This document shows positions 1-10,643 of a DNA stretch of 64,000 nt, piece after piece. This DNA is from Astropecten irregularis (taxonomy: Eukaryota > Echinodermata > Asteroidea > Paxillosida > Astropectinidae): the NCBI GenBank assembly GCA_963971285.1, contig OZ020260.1, positions 14,480,798-14,544,797 on the forward strand, written 5' to 3'. Each line of letters begins with the position of its first letter. Position 1 is the stretch's first letter. The notes under the pieces were generated by a model. The model was given only the letters and a program-made list of their open reading frames with translations. It had not been told where the DNA came from and did not search any database. The translations under genes were made by a program, and so were the position numbers.

Positions 1-215
1 GCAAGATGCTTTGTCACATGGCCCCTCTTCACCCAGGTGTAAATGGGTACCTGTGAGGGGAAAGATGGCTCTGTGTGCCTTACAGCAGCCGGAGCTGTAT
101 ACTCCCCAGGGAGTTGAGATGCTTTCAGGAATGATAATGTAGCCCAATGACCAGGGGATAATGATAAAACATGCCTTTGAATGGCATGCTAGATACTGGT
201 GTGGTATAAGGTTGA
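1..215 (+). repeat. Dispersed SINE-like repeat, copy 1
   Basis: Matches, in opposite orientation, the block at 11255-11545. Shared landmarks are CACCCAGGTGTAAATGGGTA, a stretch ending CAGGGAGTTGAGAT, and AATGACCAGGG. It lies in the intron upstream of the first coding exon of the MIF-like gene. The left end runs off the window. No coding potential is seen. Confidence 0.7.
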
Positions 216-290
216 CTTTTAGTGAAAATACTTTTGATAATGATACTTACTTGTGTGTAATATTTTCAATTCTTACTTATTATCCCGCAG

Positions 291-422
291 AAGTTTCAGG
301 ACAACAGCAGCATCATGCCGATACTTGACATACAAACCACCATGAGCCCAGATGCCTTCCCGGCCGATTTCAGCCAGAAATTAACAGCGGTGGCAGCCAC
401 CATTTTCAAACTATCACAAAAT
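291..422 (+). CDS. MIF-like exon with start codon (coding from 315)
   Basis: The acceptor is at 289-290, followed by a 24-nt 5' UTR piece and ATG at 315. The donor GTAAGC starts at 423. It encodes residues 1-36, including Pro2, and ends in phase 0. Confidence 0.85.
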
Positions 423-1832
423 GTAAGCACTAATTGCTCAAACAATGCAACAGTGTATTTAGTCTAATTATTTTTAGCAGAACTACCCTTAAAGGTACAG
501 TACTGGATTGGTAACATACCCAAACAGAAATGTTCACAGATGTATGTATAGCTAGAAACATGTAGAAACATACCGTTAAAATATTTCCCCCTGAAATGCT
601 GTATTTATCCAGAAATTAGTCAAACAAAGACCGAAAACAGTTTTGATCTTAGGGTGAGATGAAAACCATTCTTTATGTTTTATAAGAAAAGTTGAGTCGG
701 GTTTTCGCTATTTTCTCGTGACTGAGATGGCCTATTGAGCTCAAATTTTCACAAGTTCATCATTTCATGTACTTGCTGGATCAGACAAAGTGTGAGTTTT
801 GTTCTGTGACCTTTACCAACCATGTATTGTACCTTTAATCAGTTAATACTCTCCCTCATACTTGGGCGAAGTTGATATAACCATTAGATTTGAGAAAGAA
901 AATTTCTTTATGAAAGACTTAGGAGGGCCTGACATTTTGATCCCAGTAGAATCTTTCTCAAATGCTAAATCCAAGCGTTGTATATTATAGGTCATTATTT
1001 TGGTTGATGAGCAGTTTGCAACAGTTTATTATTTGTATTGATTCTTGTTGCTAGGTGATGATAGTTAGGCTCGCCACGGATCAGAAGCTCTACATTGGGG
1101 GTGGTGAACCAGAGCTGGTCTTTCTCATGAAGGTTTATAACGGCGATGACTTCCAAGACCGGGAAGAGAATCTTGACAAAATCAAGAAGTTCTTCAACTT
1201 CTTGACGCAGGAAATGACCATCCCTGAAAAGAGGTATGTATCTATATAAGATTTCAATTACGTAGATGTCAGAGACATTACGAGAAGTGCGAGCAACATA
1301 GAAGTGCGAAAGTATGAACGAAATAGAAGTACGAACAATTCTTACATGGTGTTTCCATGCACAAACTGATCCACGTAGAACTAGAGATTGTTTGTTTGTC
1401 GTTCAGATGGCTAGCTGTTTTGCAATGTTCCCTTCTTACTTCCAGTACCTGTGGCCAATTTCATAGAGCTGCTTAAGCACCAAAACTTGCTTAAGTACCA
1501 GAAACCTTAGTAAATACAATCAGTATGGCCGCCAAAACTCCTTGTGAATGTTATGCTCAGCAAACAATGGCTGAATACAAGTCAAAAGCAGTAAACATCA
1601 CATGGAAATTAGGTTGGTAATCCTGTTTGATCAATGAAAACTTTTCATGCGTATAGTAAATGCCAGTTTTCTTCCATAGTTTTTTATTTCTTGTATTATC
1701 TTATTTCACCTCAGCATACGTGTTATTCTCATCAATATTCCTGCTACTCAAATCGGCCTCCCACCTGGTAAACTGCTCAAGGATGTCCGTGAGGAACTCC
1801 GAAAGGCCCAATTAGAAGAACAGCGTAAATAG
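315..1832 (+). CDS. MIF/D-dopachrome tautomerase family protein (three coding exons)
   Basis: CDS join: 315-422, 1055-1233, 1715-1832, giving 134 aa. Family members are small trimeric tautomerases and cytokines that use the amino-terminal proline exposed after Met removal. Seen here: start MPILDI, with catalytic-type Pro2; Lys32 close to the MIF active-site lysine; the GGGEPE segment (residues 51-56) matching the family GG-SEP loop; and the helix FFNFLTQEM (82-90). The introns fall after codon 36 (phase 0) and inside codon 96 (phase 2), the same places and phases as I recall for human MIF and DDT. The CxxC of vertebrate MIF is absent (ELVF in its place). A lysine/glutamate-rich C-terminal tail of about 20 residues makes it longer than the usual 115-118 aa. 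A TTATCCCGCAG acceptor before 291 implies an upstream 5' UTR exon. MIF-like versus DDT-like cannot be settled by eye. Confidence 0.88.
489..838. repeat. TTAA-flanked MITE (copy 1 of 4), in intron 1 of the MIF-like gene
   Basis: A roughly 350-bp non-coding element with TTAA at both ends and inverted termini (TTAAAGGTACAGTA at the left, TGTACCTTTAA at the right). It is homologous to 21957-22331, 26325-26699 and 39917-40271. TTAA ends are typical of piggyBac-type target duplications, so a piggyBac-derived MITE is likely. Confidence 0.8.
870..985 (-). repeat. Dispersed 'AGGAGGGCCTGAC' repeat arm
   Basis: Member of a family whose core reads GCCTTTGAGAAAGATCCTGC (opposite strand), with a GATCCT/AGGATC hairpin and the CAGGCCCTCCTAACTC box. 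This copy is degenerate. A related piece (GGTCATTATTTTGGTTGATG) follows to about 1045. Confidence 0.65.
1055..1233 (+). CDS. MIF-like exon 2
   Basis: The acceptor TTGTTGCTAG ends at 1054 and the donor GTATGT starts at 1234. It encodes residues 37-95 plus two bases of codon 96. It carries the central strand, the GGGEPE loop and the second helix. Confidence 0.88.
1453..1655. repeat. 'AGCTGCTTAAGCAC' MITE fragment, intron 2 of the MIF-like gene
   Basis: Begins GCCAATTTCATAGAGCTGCT and contains the family landmarks TGGAAATTAGGTTGGTAATC and TTTTCATGC. Family copies also occur at about 10735-10930, 30238-30360, 35872-36412, 38798-38960, 42525-42762, 53190-53432 and 54292-54525. The right terminus is not recognisable here. 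Confidence 0.65.
1715..1832 (+). CDS. MIF-like exon 3 with stop
   Basis: The acceptor CACCTCAG ends at 1714 and the TAG stop is at 1830-1832. It completes codon 96 and encodes strand VILINIPATQIG and then a charged tail rich in K, E, R and Q. No AATAAA is seen before the satellite array; a weak CATAAA lies near 1871. Confidence 0.87.
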
Positions 1833-1899
1833 ATAAGAATGGCACAGCCTTCTACTTCAGAATGTGGAAAACATAAAGACAATTTAAAATCATTTATCT

Positions 1900-4800
1900 T
1901 TGTGTACCAATATTGCTGGTTTAATACTTGAAAGTTGTTCGTTTTACTTGTTGACATCCGTTAGAGAAAACTAGAGAAAAGGTCACTTTTTTGCTAAAAT
2001 TGATAACTGAAATTCTTGCAATTTTTGTAAATGTTTGCACCATTTTTTTTTTAACATATCTTGAAATCAATTTCATTGCCTTCTAAGACAAATATATTGC
2101 TGTTTTTATGCTTGAAAGTTGTTCCTTTCATCCATTAGGGCACCCTGGATCAATAAGAGAAAAAGTCAATTTTGGGCCAAAATTAACAAAAACGACAAGG
2201 GGTACGTACCCCTTGCCATTTTGTTCAAATTTCACAATTTTTTTACAAGTCTTGAAATCAATTCCCCTGCATTCTAAGACACAAATATTGCAGTTTTTAT
2301 GCTTCAAAGTTGTTCCTTCCATCCATTAGGGCATCCTGGATCGATAAAAGAAAAAGTCAATTTTGGGCAAAAATTGACGAAAACGACAAGGGGTACCCCT
2401 TGCCATTTTGTTCAAATTTCACCATTTTTTGACATGTCTTGAAATCAATTCCCCCGCCTTCTAAGACACTAATATTGCTGTTTTTATGCTTGAAAGTTGT
2501 TCCTTTCATCCATTAGGGCACCCTGGATCAATAAGAGAAAAAGTCAATTTTGGGCCAAAATTTACGAAAACGACAAGGGGTACCCCTTGCCATTTTGTTC
2601 AAATTTCACCATTTTTTGACATGTCTTGAATTCAATTCCCCTGCCTTCTAAAACACCAATATTGCTGTTTTTATGCTTAAAAGTTGTTTCTTTCACGTAT
2701 TAGGGCATTCTCGATCAGTTAGAGAAAAAGTCAATTTTTGGCCAAAATTGACAAAAACGACAAGGGGTACGTACCCCTTGCCATTTTGTTGAAATTTCAC
2801 AATTTTTTGACATGTCTTGAAATCAATTCCATTGCCTCCTAAGACACCAATATTGCGGTTTTTATACTTTAAAGTTGTTTCTTTTGCGTATTAGGGCATT
2901 CTCGATCAGTTAGAGAAAAGGTCAATTTTTGGCCAAAATTGACAAAAACGACAAGGGGTACCTCTTGCCATTTTGTTCAAATTTCACCATTTTTTGACAT
3001 GTCTTGAAATCAATTCCCCCGCCTTCTAAGACACAAATATTGCTGTTTTTATGCTTGAAAGTTGTTCCTTTCATCCATTAGGGCATCCTGGATCGATAAG
3101 AGAAAAAGTCAATTTTGGGCCAAAATTGACGAAAACGACAAGGGGTACCCCTTGCCATTTTGTTGAAATTTCACCATTTTTTAACATGTCTTGAAATCAA
3201 TTCCATTGCCTCCTAAGACACCAATATTGCGGTTTTTATACTTTAAAGTTGTTTCTTTCGCGTATTAGGGCAGAGAAAAGGACAAAAACGACAAGGGGTA
3301 CCCCTTGCCATTTTGTTCAAATTTCACCATTTTTTAACATGTCTTGAAATCAATTCCATTGCCTCCTAAGACATCAATATTGCTGTTTTAATGCTTAAAA
3401 GTTGTTTCTTTCGCGTATTAGGGCATTCTCGATCAGTAAGAGAAAAAGTCAATTTTTGGCCAAAATTGACAAAAACGACAAGGGGTACCCCTTGCCATTT
3501 TGTTGAAATTTCACCATTTTTTAACATGTCTTGAAATCAATTCCATTGCCTCCTAAGTCACCAATATTGCTGTTTTTTTACTTGAAAGTTGTTTCTTTCA
3601 CGTATTAGGGCATTCTCGATCAGTTAGAGAAAAAGTCAATTTTTGGCCAAAATTGACAAAAACGACAAGGGGTACCCCTTGCCATTTTGTTGAAATTTCA
3701 CCATTTTTTGACATGTCTTGAAATCAATTCCATTGCCTCCTAAGACACCAATATTGCGGTTTTTATACTTTAAAGTTGTTTCTTTTGCGTATTAGGGCAT
3801 TCTCGATCAGTTAGAGAAAAAGTCAATTTTGGGCCAAAATTGACAAAAACGACAAGGGACCCCTTGCCATTTTGTTCAAATTTCACCATTTTTTGACATG
3901 TCTTGAAATCAATTCCCCTGCCTTCTAAAACACCAATATTGCAGTTTTAATGCTTCAAAGTTGTTCCTTTCATCCATTAGGGCATCCTGGATCGATAAGA
4001 GAAAAAGTCAATTTTGGGCCAAAATTGACAAAAACGACAAGGGGTACCCCTTGCCATTTTGTTGAAATTTCACAATTTTTTGACATGTCTTGAAATCAAT
4101 TCCATTGCCTCCTAAGACACCAATATTGCGGTTTTTATACTTTAAAGTTGTTTCTTTTGCGTATTAGGGCATTCTCGATCAGTTAGAGAAAAGGTAAATT
4201 TTTGGCCAAAATTGACAAAAACGACAAGGGGTACCCCTTGCCATTTTGTTCAAATTTCACCATTTTTTGACATGTCTTGAAATCAATTCCCCCGCCTTCT
4301 AAGACACCAATATTGCTGTTTTTATGCTTGAAAGTTGTTCCTTTCATCCATTAGGGCATCCTGGATCGATAAGAGAAAAAGTCAATTTTGGGCCAAAATT
4401 GACGAAAACGACAAGGGGTTCCCCTTGCCATTTTGTTCAAATTTCACCATTTTTTGACATGTCTTGAAATCAATTCCCCCGCCTCCTAAGACACCAATAT
4501 TGCTGTTTTTATGCTTGAAAGATGTTCCTTTCATCCATTAGGGCATCCTGGATCGATAAGAGAAAAAGTCAATTTTGGGCCAAAATTGACGAAAACGACA
4601 AGGGGTACCCCTTGCCATTTTGTTGAAATTTCACCATTTTTTAACATGTCTTGAAATCAATTCCATTGCCTCCTAAGACATCAATATTGCTGTTTTTATG
4701 CTTAAAAGTTGTTTCTTCGCGTATTAGGGCATTCTCGATCAGTAAGAGAAAAAGTCAATTTTGGGCCAAAATTGACAAAAACGACAAGGGGTACCCCTTG

Positions 4801-6840
4801 CCATTTTGTTCAAATTTCACCATTTTTTGACATGTCTTGAAATCAATTCCCCTGCCTTCTAAAACACCAATATTGCAGTTTTAATGCTTCAAAGTTGTTC
4901 CTTTCATCCATTAGGGCATCCTGGATCGATAAGAGAAAAAGTCAATTTTGGGCCAAAATTGACAAAAACGACAAGGGGTACCCCTTGCCATTTTGTTCAA
5001 ATTTCACCATTTTTTAACATGTCTTGAAATCAATTCCATTGCCTCCTAAGACATCAATATTGTTGTTTTAATGCTTAAAAGTTGTTTCTTTCGCGTATTA
5101 GGGCATTCTCGATCAGTTAGAGAAAAAGTCAATTTTTGGCCAAAATTGACAAAAACGACAAGGGGTACCCCTTGCCATTTTGTTGAAATTTCACCATTTT
5201 TTAACATGTCTTGAAATCAATTCCATTGCCTCCTTAGACACCAATATTGCTGTTTTTTTACTTGAAAGTTGTTTCTTTCACGTATTAGGGCATTCTCGAT
5301 CAGTTAGAGAAAAAGTCAATTTTTGGCCAAAATTGACAAAAACGACAAGGGGTACCCCTTGCCATTTTGTTCAAATTTCACCATTTTTTGACATGTCTTG
5401 AAATCAATTCCCCCGCCTTCTAAGACACCAATATTGCAGTTTTAATGCTTGAAAGTTGTTCCTTTCATCCATTAGGGCATCCTGGATCGATAAGAGAAAA
5501 AGTCAATTTTGGGCCAAAATTGACGAAAACGACAAGGGGTACCCCTTGCCATTTTGTTCAAATTTCACCATTGTTTGACATGTCTTGAAATCAATTCCAT
5601 TGCCTCCTAAGACACCAATATTGCGGTTTTTATACTTTAAAGTTGTTTCTTTCGCGTATTAGGGCAGAGAAAAGGACAAAAACGACAAGGGGTACCCCTT
5701 GCCATTTTGTTCAAATTTCACCATTTTTTGACATGTCTTGAAATCAATTCCCCCGCCTTTTAAGACACCAATATTGCTGTTTTTATGCTTGAAAGATGTT
5801 CCTTTCATCCATTAGGGCATCCTGGATCGATAAGAGAAAAAGTCAATTTTGGGCCAAAATTGACGAAAACGACAAGGGGTACCCCTTGCCATTTTGTTGA
5901 AATTTCACCATTTTTTAACATGTCTTGAAATCAATTCCATTGCCTCCTAAGACATCAATATTGCTGTTTTTATGCTTAAAAGTTGTTTCTTCGCGTATTA
6001 GGGCATTCTCGATCAGTAAGAGAAAAAGTCAATTTTTGGCCAAAATTGACAAAAACGACAAGGGGTACCCCTTGCCATTTTGTTCAAATTTCACCATTTT
6101 TTGACATGTCTTGAAATCAATTCCCCCGCCTTCTAAGACACCAATATTGCTGTTTTTATGCTTGAAAGTTGTTCCCTTCATCCATTAGGGCATCCTGGAT
6201 CGATAAGAGAAAAAGTCAATTTTGGGCCAAAATTGACGAAAACGACAAGGGGTACCCCTTGCCATTTTGTTCAAATTTCACAATTTTTTGACATGTCTTG
6301 AAATCAATTCCATTGCCTCCTAAGACACAAATATTGCGGTTTTTATACTTTAAAGTTGTTTCTTTCGCGTATTAGGGCATTCTCGATCAGTTAGAGAAAA
6401 GGTCAATTTTTGGCCAAAATTGACAAAAACGACAAGGGGTACGTACCCCTTGCCATTTCGTCAAATTTCACCATTTTTTGACATGTCTTGAAATCAATTC
6501 CCCCTCCTTCTAAGACACCAATATTGCTGTTTTTATGCTTGAAAGTTGTTCCTTTCATCCATTAGGGCATCCTGGATCGATAAGAGAAAAAGTCAATTTT
6601 GGGCCAAAATTGACAAAAACGACAAGGGGTACCCCTTGCCATTTTGTTCAAATTTCACCATTTTTTGACATGTCTTGAAATCAATTCCCCCGCCTTCTAA
6701 GACACCAATATTGCTGTTTTTATGCTTGAAAGTTGTTCCTTTCATCCATTAGGGCATCCTGGATCGATAAGAGAAAAAGTCAATTTTGGGCCAAAATTGA
6801 CGAAAACGACAAGGGGTACCCCTTGCTGTTTTTTCAATTT
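1900..6840. repeat. 187-bp satellite array (type I), about 26 copies
   Basis: Counting the box AAGGGGTACCCCTT gives 26 hits from 2197 to 6811, spaced almost always 186-187 bp; two gaps are 153 bp. Each unit holds two adjacent palindromes: TCAATTTTGG paired with CCAAAATTGA, and CAAGGGGTACCCCTTG. Two subtypes intermix: one with CATCCATTAGGGCATCCTGG, the other with CGTATTAGGGCATTCTCG. The first copies (about 1900-2100) are divergent. The array starts about 70 bp after the MIF-like stop codon. Short open frames in it are repeat artefacts. Confidence 0.95.
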
Positions 6841-7119
6841 TTGATGAAAAAACCAAATGTTCTGAAATGGAATTATTTCTCGTCGCAGAGATGAAATACA
6901 CCTGTTTTCCCATTATAAATGGTTTTTAATAGTAATAAACTTCATGTTCTACATTTTGTATGGTTATTATCAATAAACACGGAGATTATTCATAAAAACG
7001 GTTTCATCAAGAATATAATGATTGTCTTTGATAGTTTGTTGTTGTTTGTGCATTAAACTGCTAATAGTTCTCTATGAGAGTATCTCTTATAAACTTGAAT
7101 GATATGCTTACCTTATATT
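6841..7119 (+). other. Non-repetitive AT-rich spacer between satellite and minisatellite
   Basis: No gene is seen. It contains two AATAAA hexamers on the + strand (6934-6939 and 6972-6977), the first such hexamers after the MIF-like stop codon. They could end a very long MIF-like transcript that reads through the satellite, but this is inference. Confidence 0.5.
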
Positions 7120-7525
7120 GGGGGAACTACTCCAAACTGGGGGAACTACTGGGGGAACTACTCCAAACTGGGGGAACTACCGGGGGAACTACTCCAAACT
7201 GGGGGAACTACTGGGAGAACTACTCCAAACTGGGGGAACTACCGGGGGAACTACTGGGGGAACTACTAGGGGGCACTACTCCAAACTGGGGGAACTACCG
7301 GGGGAACTACTAGGGGAACTACTAGGGGAACTACTAGGGGAACTACCGGGGGAACTACCGGGGGAACTACTAGGGGGCACTACTCCAAACTGGGGGAACT
7401 ACCGGGGGAACTACTAGGGGAACTACTGGGGGAACTACTAGGGGAACTACTGGGGGAACTACTGGGGAACTACTAGGGGGCACTACTGGGGGAACTACTG
7501 GGGGAACTACCGGGGGAACTACTTA
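7120..7525 (+). repeat. G-rich minisatellite, 12-19 bp unit (GGGGGAACTACT with optional CCAAACT)
   Basis: About 30 tandem units of GGGGGAACTAC(T/C), some carrying the 7-bp insert CCAAACT and some reading GGGGGCACTACT. Runs of four to five G are separated by 7-nt loops, so the + strand fits the G-quadruplex pattern many times over. Open frames here (repeating GELL) are a consequence of the 12-bp unit and not evidence of a protein. Confidence 0.95.
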
Positions 7526-9062
7526 AGGGGAAAAAGTCAATTTTGGGGCAGAAATGGCAAAAACGACAAGGGGTACCCCTTGCCATTTTGTCAAGTTTCG
7601 ATGAAAAATCAAATGTTTTGAAATGGATTAAATTCTCCCCACAGATGACAAATAGACCTGTTTTTAAGCTAAGAATGTTCTAAGGCACCTATTTGGAAGA
7701 TTCAGATCACTTTGGGAAAAAGTCAATTTTGGGGCGAAAACGACAAGGGGTACCCCTTGCCGTTTTTTCAATCGGGATGATAATTCAAATGTTCTAAAAT
7801 GGATTTAATTCTCCCCGCAAATGAGAAATAGACCTGTTTTTCAGCTAAGAATGTTCTAAGCCACCTATTTGGAAAATTCGGACCACTTTGGGAAAATGTC
7901 AATTTTGGGGCAAAAATGGCAAAAATGAACAGGGGTACCCCTTGCCGTTTTTTCAATTTTGGATGATAATTCAAATGTTCTGAAATGGATTCAATTCTCC
8001 CCGCAGATAACAAATAGACCTGTTCTTAAGCATAGAATGTTCTAAGGCACCTATTTGGAAGATTCAGACCACTTTGGGAAAAAGTCAATTTTGGGGCAAA
8101 AATGGCAAAAATGACAAGGGGTACCCCTTGCCGTTTTTTCAATTTTGGATGATAATTCAAATGTTCTGAAATGGATTCAATTCTCCCCGCAGATGACAAA
8201 TAGACCTGTTTTTTAGCTAAGAACGTTCTAAGGCACCTATTTGGAAGATTCAGACCATTTGGGGAAAAAGTCAATTTTGGGGCAAAAATGGCAAAAACGA
8301 CAAGGGGTACCCCTTGCCATTTTTTCAATTTTGGATGAAAAATCAAATGTTCTGAAATGGATTCAATTCTCCCCGCAAATGAGAAATAGACCTGTTGTTC
8401 AGCTAAGAATGCTCTAAGCCACCTATTTGGAAGATTCGGACCACTTTGGGAAAATGTCAATTTTGGGGCAAAAATGGCAAAAACGACAAGGGGTACCCCT
8501 TGCCGTTTTTTCAATTTTGGATGATAATTCAAATGTTCTGAAATGGATTCAATTCTCCCCGCAGATGACAAATAGACCTGTTCTTAAGCAAAGAATGTTC
8601 TAAGGCACCTATTTGGAAGATTCAGACCACTTTGGGAAAAAGTCAATTTTGGGGCAAAAATTGCAAAAATGACAAGGGGTACCCCTTGCCGTTTTTTCAA
8701 TTTTGGATGAAAAATCAAATGTTCTGAAATGAATTCAATTCTCCCCACAGATGACAAATATACCTGTTTTTCAGCTAAGAATGTTCTAAGGCACCTATTT
8801 GGAAGATTCAGACCACTTTGGGAAAAAGTCAATTTTGGGGCAAAAATGGCAAAAATGACAAGGGTTGCCGTTTTTTCAATTTTGGATGAAAATTTAAATG
8901 TTCTGAAATGGTTTCAATTCTCCCCGCAGATGAAAAATAGACCTGTTTTTAAGCTAAGAATGTTCTAAGGCACCTATTTGGAAGATTCAGACCACTTTGG
9001 GAAAATGTAAATTTTGGGGCAAAAATGGCAAAAACGACAAGGGGTACCCCTTGCCGTTTTGG
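7526..9062. repeat. 186-bp satellite array (type II), about 9 copies
   Basis: The palindromic box recurs at about 7568, 7745, 7930, 8116, 8302, 8488, 8674, 8860 and 9039, a spacing near 186 bp. The units share roughly 60 bp with type I (AAAAAGTCAATTTTGG through the palindrome). Elsewhere they differ, carrying TTCAATTCTCCCCGCAGATG and GGCACCTATTTGGAAGATTC. Because 186 is divisible by three, the - strand stays open over three units (8026-8571, 181 codons). I regard that as incidental. Confidence 0.93.
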
Positions 9063-9310
9063 CCGATTTTCACCATTTTTTAACATGTCTTAAAAATCAA
9101 TTCCCCCACCTTCTAAGACACCAATATTGCTGTTTTTATGCATGAAAGTTGTTCCTTTCATCCATTAGGGCACCCTTGATCAATAAGAGAAAAAGTCAAT
9201 TTTTGGCCAAAATTTGTAAAATTTTTGTAAAATTTCACAATTTTTTTATGTCTAGAAATCAATTCCACTGCCTTCTAAGACACCAATATTGCTGTTTTTA
9301 TGCTTGGATA
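9063..9310. repeat. Terminal divergent type I satellite copies
   Basis: The sequence returns to type I landmarks (CACCATTTTTTAACATGTCT, CTTCTAAGACACCAATATTG, CATCCATTAGGGCACCC). Type II and the minisatellite are therefore embedded within a type I domain. Confidence 0.85.
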
Positions 9311-10583
9311 TTTCATTATTTATTTACTTTTCCATATTGATAATGAAATAAATTCTGTTAAAAATAAATTTACATGGATGATCCTTTTAAGTGATTAATA
9401 TTAAAAAATAAAACAGCAGAATCAACAGACAAGGAGAGTATGTCTATGTCTTTCTTAATTTGCAATTGTTCTGTAATATCTACTTATCTATGTCAATCCC
9501 GTCACCTCATAGGTCGAAACAGAATAATGAACAAATTATTTTGCAGAAATATGAAATTAACCTGATTGTTCAAAGATTATAACAGAAAAAAAACCACTTT
9601 GCTGTAGTTTACATGGTATAGAATAAGCTAAAAAAAATTGAAGTCATAATTATTGTTGGTGATATAAAAACGAGTGTTCACACATAGCATACAAGGGCAT
9701 CTTAAAGGCACCATTCAAAATTTGATTCTATGAAATGATATTCCACCCAGGAAAAGAGAAAAACTGTAAAAACAATCAAATCATACCGCTTGTGAACGTG
9801 ATTGACCAAGGCTTTCGTGGTCACCTGATTAAAAGGCGTCATCCAATTGGTCAATGCACACAGTTTGATTGACAGGCCGGAAGGGTCCATTACCTTCCAA
9901 AGATCATACAATTGATTAGATCCTACAAATTAACCAACACCAGAAATTTGTGACTTAATGCAATAAAATCATGGTTCTGGGATGGCTAAAAATATATCAT
10001 TTCGGAATAAATACTGTATAATTGGTAAAATCTTTGACTAAATTTTGAGGATAATATGAATAAATTGATATCAGGTGCATAGAAAAATTCCTTACGTATT
10101 GAATACTACCACCACCTCAAGTGTTTAATAACATTTTGCATAAAAAAATCCATAATTTAGAGTGGCGAGTCTAACATATAATGTAATATCCTACACAGAG
10201 TTAGATTATAAGGGTCACACACGAAGATACTGATAATAGTGTACGACCTGAAAGTTGACAAGGCAAAAACTGGTGGGCTTTAATGTCAATGACGGCAAAA
10301 CAGGGAATATCTACGCACCTCTGCATTTCTTAAAGAGGTGCATGGTGTCCCTCCTTAGTTCAGGTTTGTGTTTCTGGACTCTACGGCGCCCGATTCGTGA
10401 ATTGGATGGATGAATCTACAAGGTGATGGAGTGCCTTGATGATGTGCCTTTTAGGCTCAAGGCTTCAGTGACCAGGTCTTGGCCGTTAAACGGCCTTCAA
10501 GCTTGAGGGTAGAAAGCCTTCAGCCTTGAGAGATCAAAGTTCCTTGCAGGTCGTCATCGTAGCCACTTCTTGAAGTTTCCTTC
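9311..10583. other. Intergenic region and KYAT3 3' UTR
   Basis: AT-rich sequence between the satellite domain and the KYAT3 stop codon. Nothing else is recognisable. An ATTAAA on the - strand (TTTAAT at 10279-10284), about 300 nt after the stop, is a possible KYAT3 polyadenylation signal. No conserved protein or RNA gene is seen. Confidence 0.5.
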
Positions 10584-10643
10584 TTAACGAGACTCCTTAA
10601 ACTTACGTAGATTCTCAGCTGCCTTCTCTAAGGTACTGTCCTC
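10584..10643 (-). CDS. KYAT3: KYAT3 exon 14 with stop
   Basis: Encodes [19 protein letters not shown] then TAA (10586-10584). It corresponds to the last helix of the family. Confidence 0.9.
   Translation of the reverse strand, partial: EDSTLEKAAENLRKFKESR

Noticed and set aside
1900-6840. CRISPR-like regular spacing
   Set aside because: Eukaryotic intergenic DNA; whole 187-bp units are repeated with no unique spacers.
7074-7417. Overlapping frames with repeating Gly-Glu-Leu-Leu
   Set aside because: They are produced by the 12-bp G-rich minisatellite; no start context, splice sites or homology.
8026-8571. 181-codon open frame on the - strand, plus the in-frame neighbours 7768-8013 and 8584-8832
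   Set aside because: It lies wholly in the 186-bp satellite. 186 is divisible by three, so an open unit stays open through copies; stops appear in some units and no family signature is visible.
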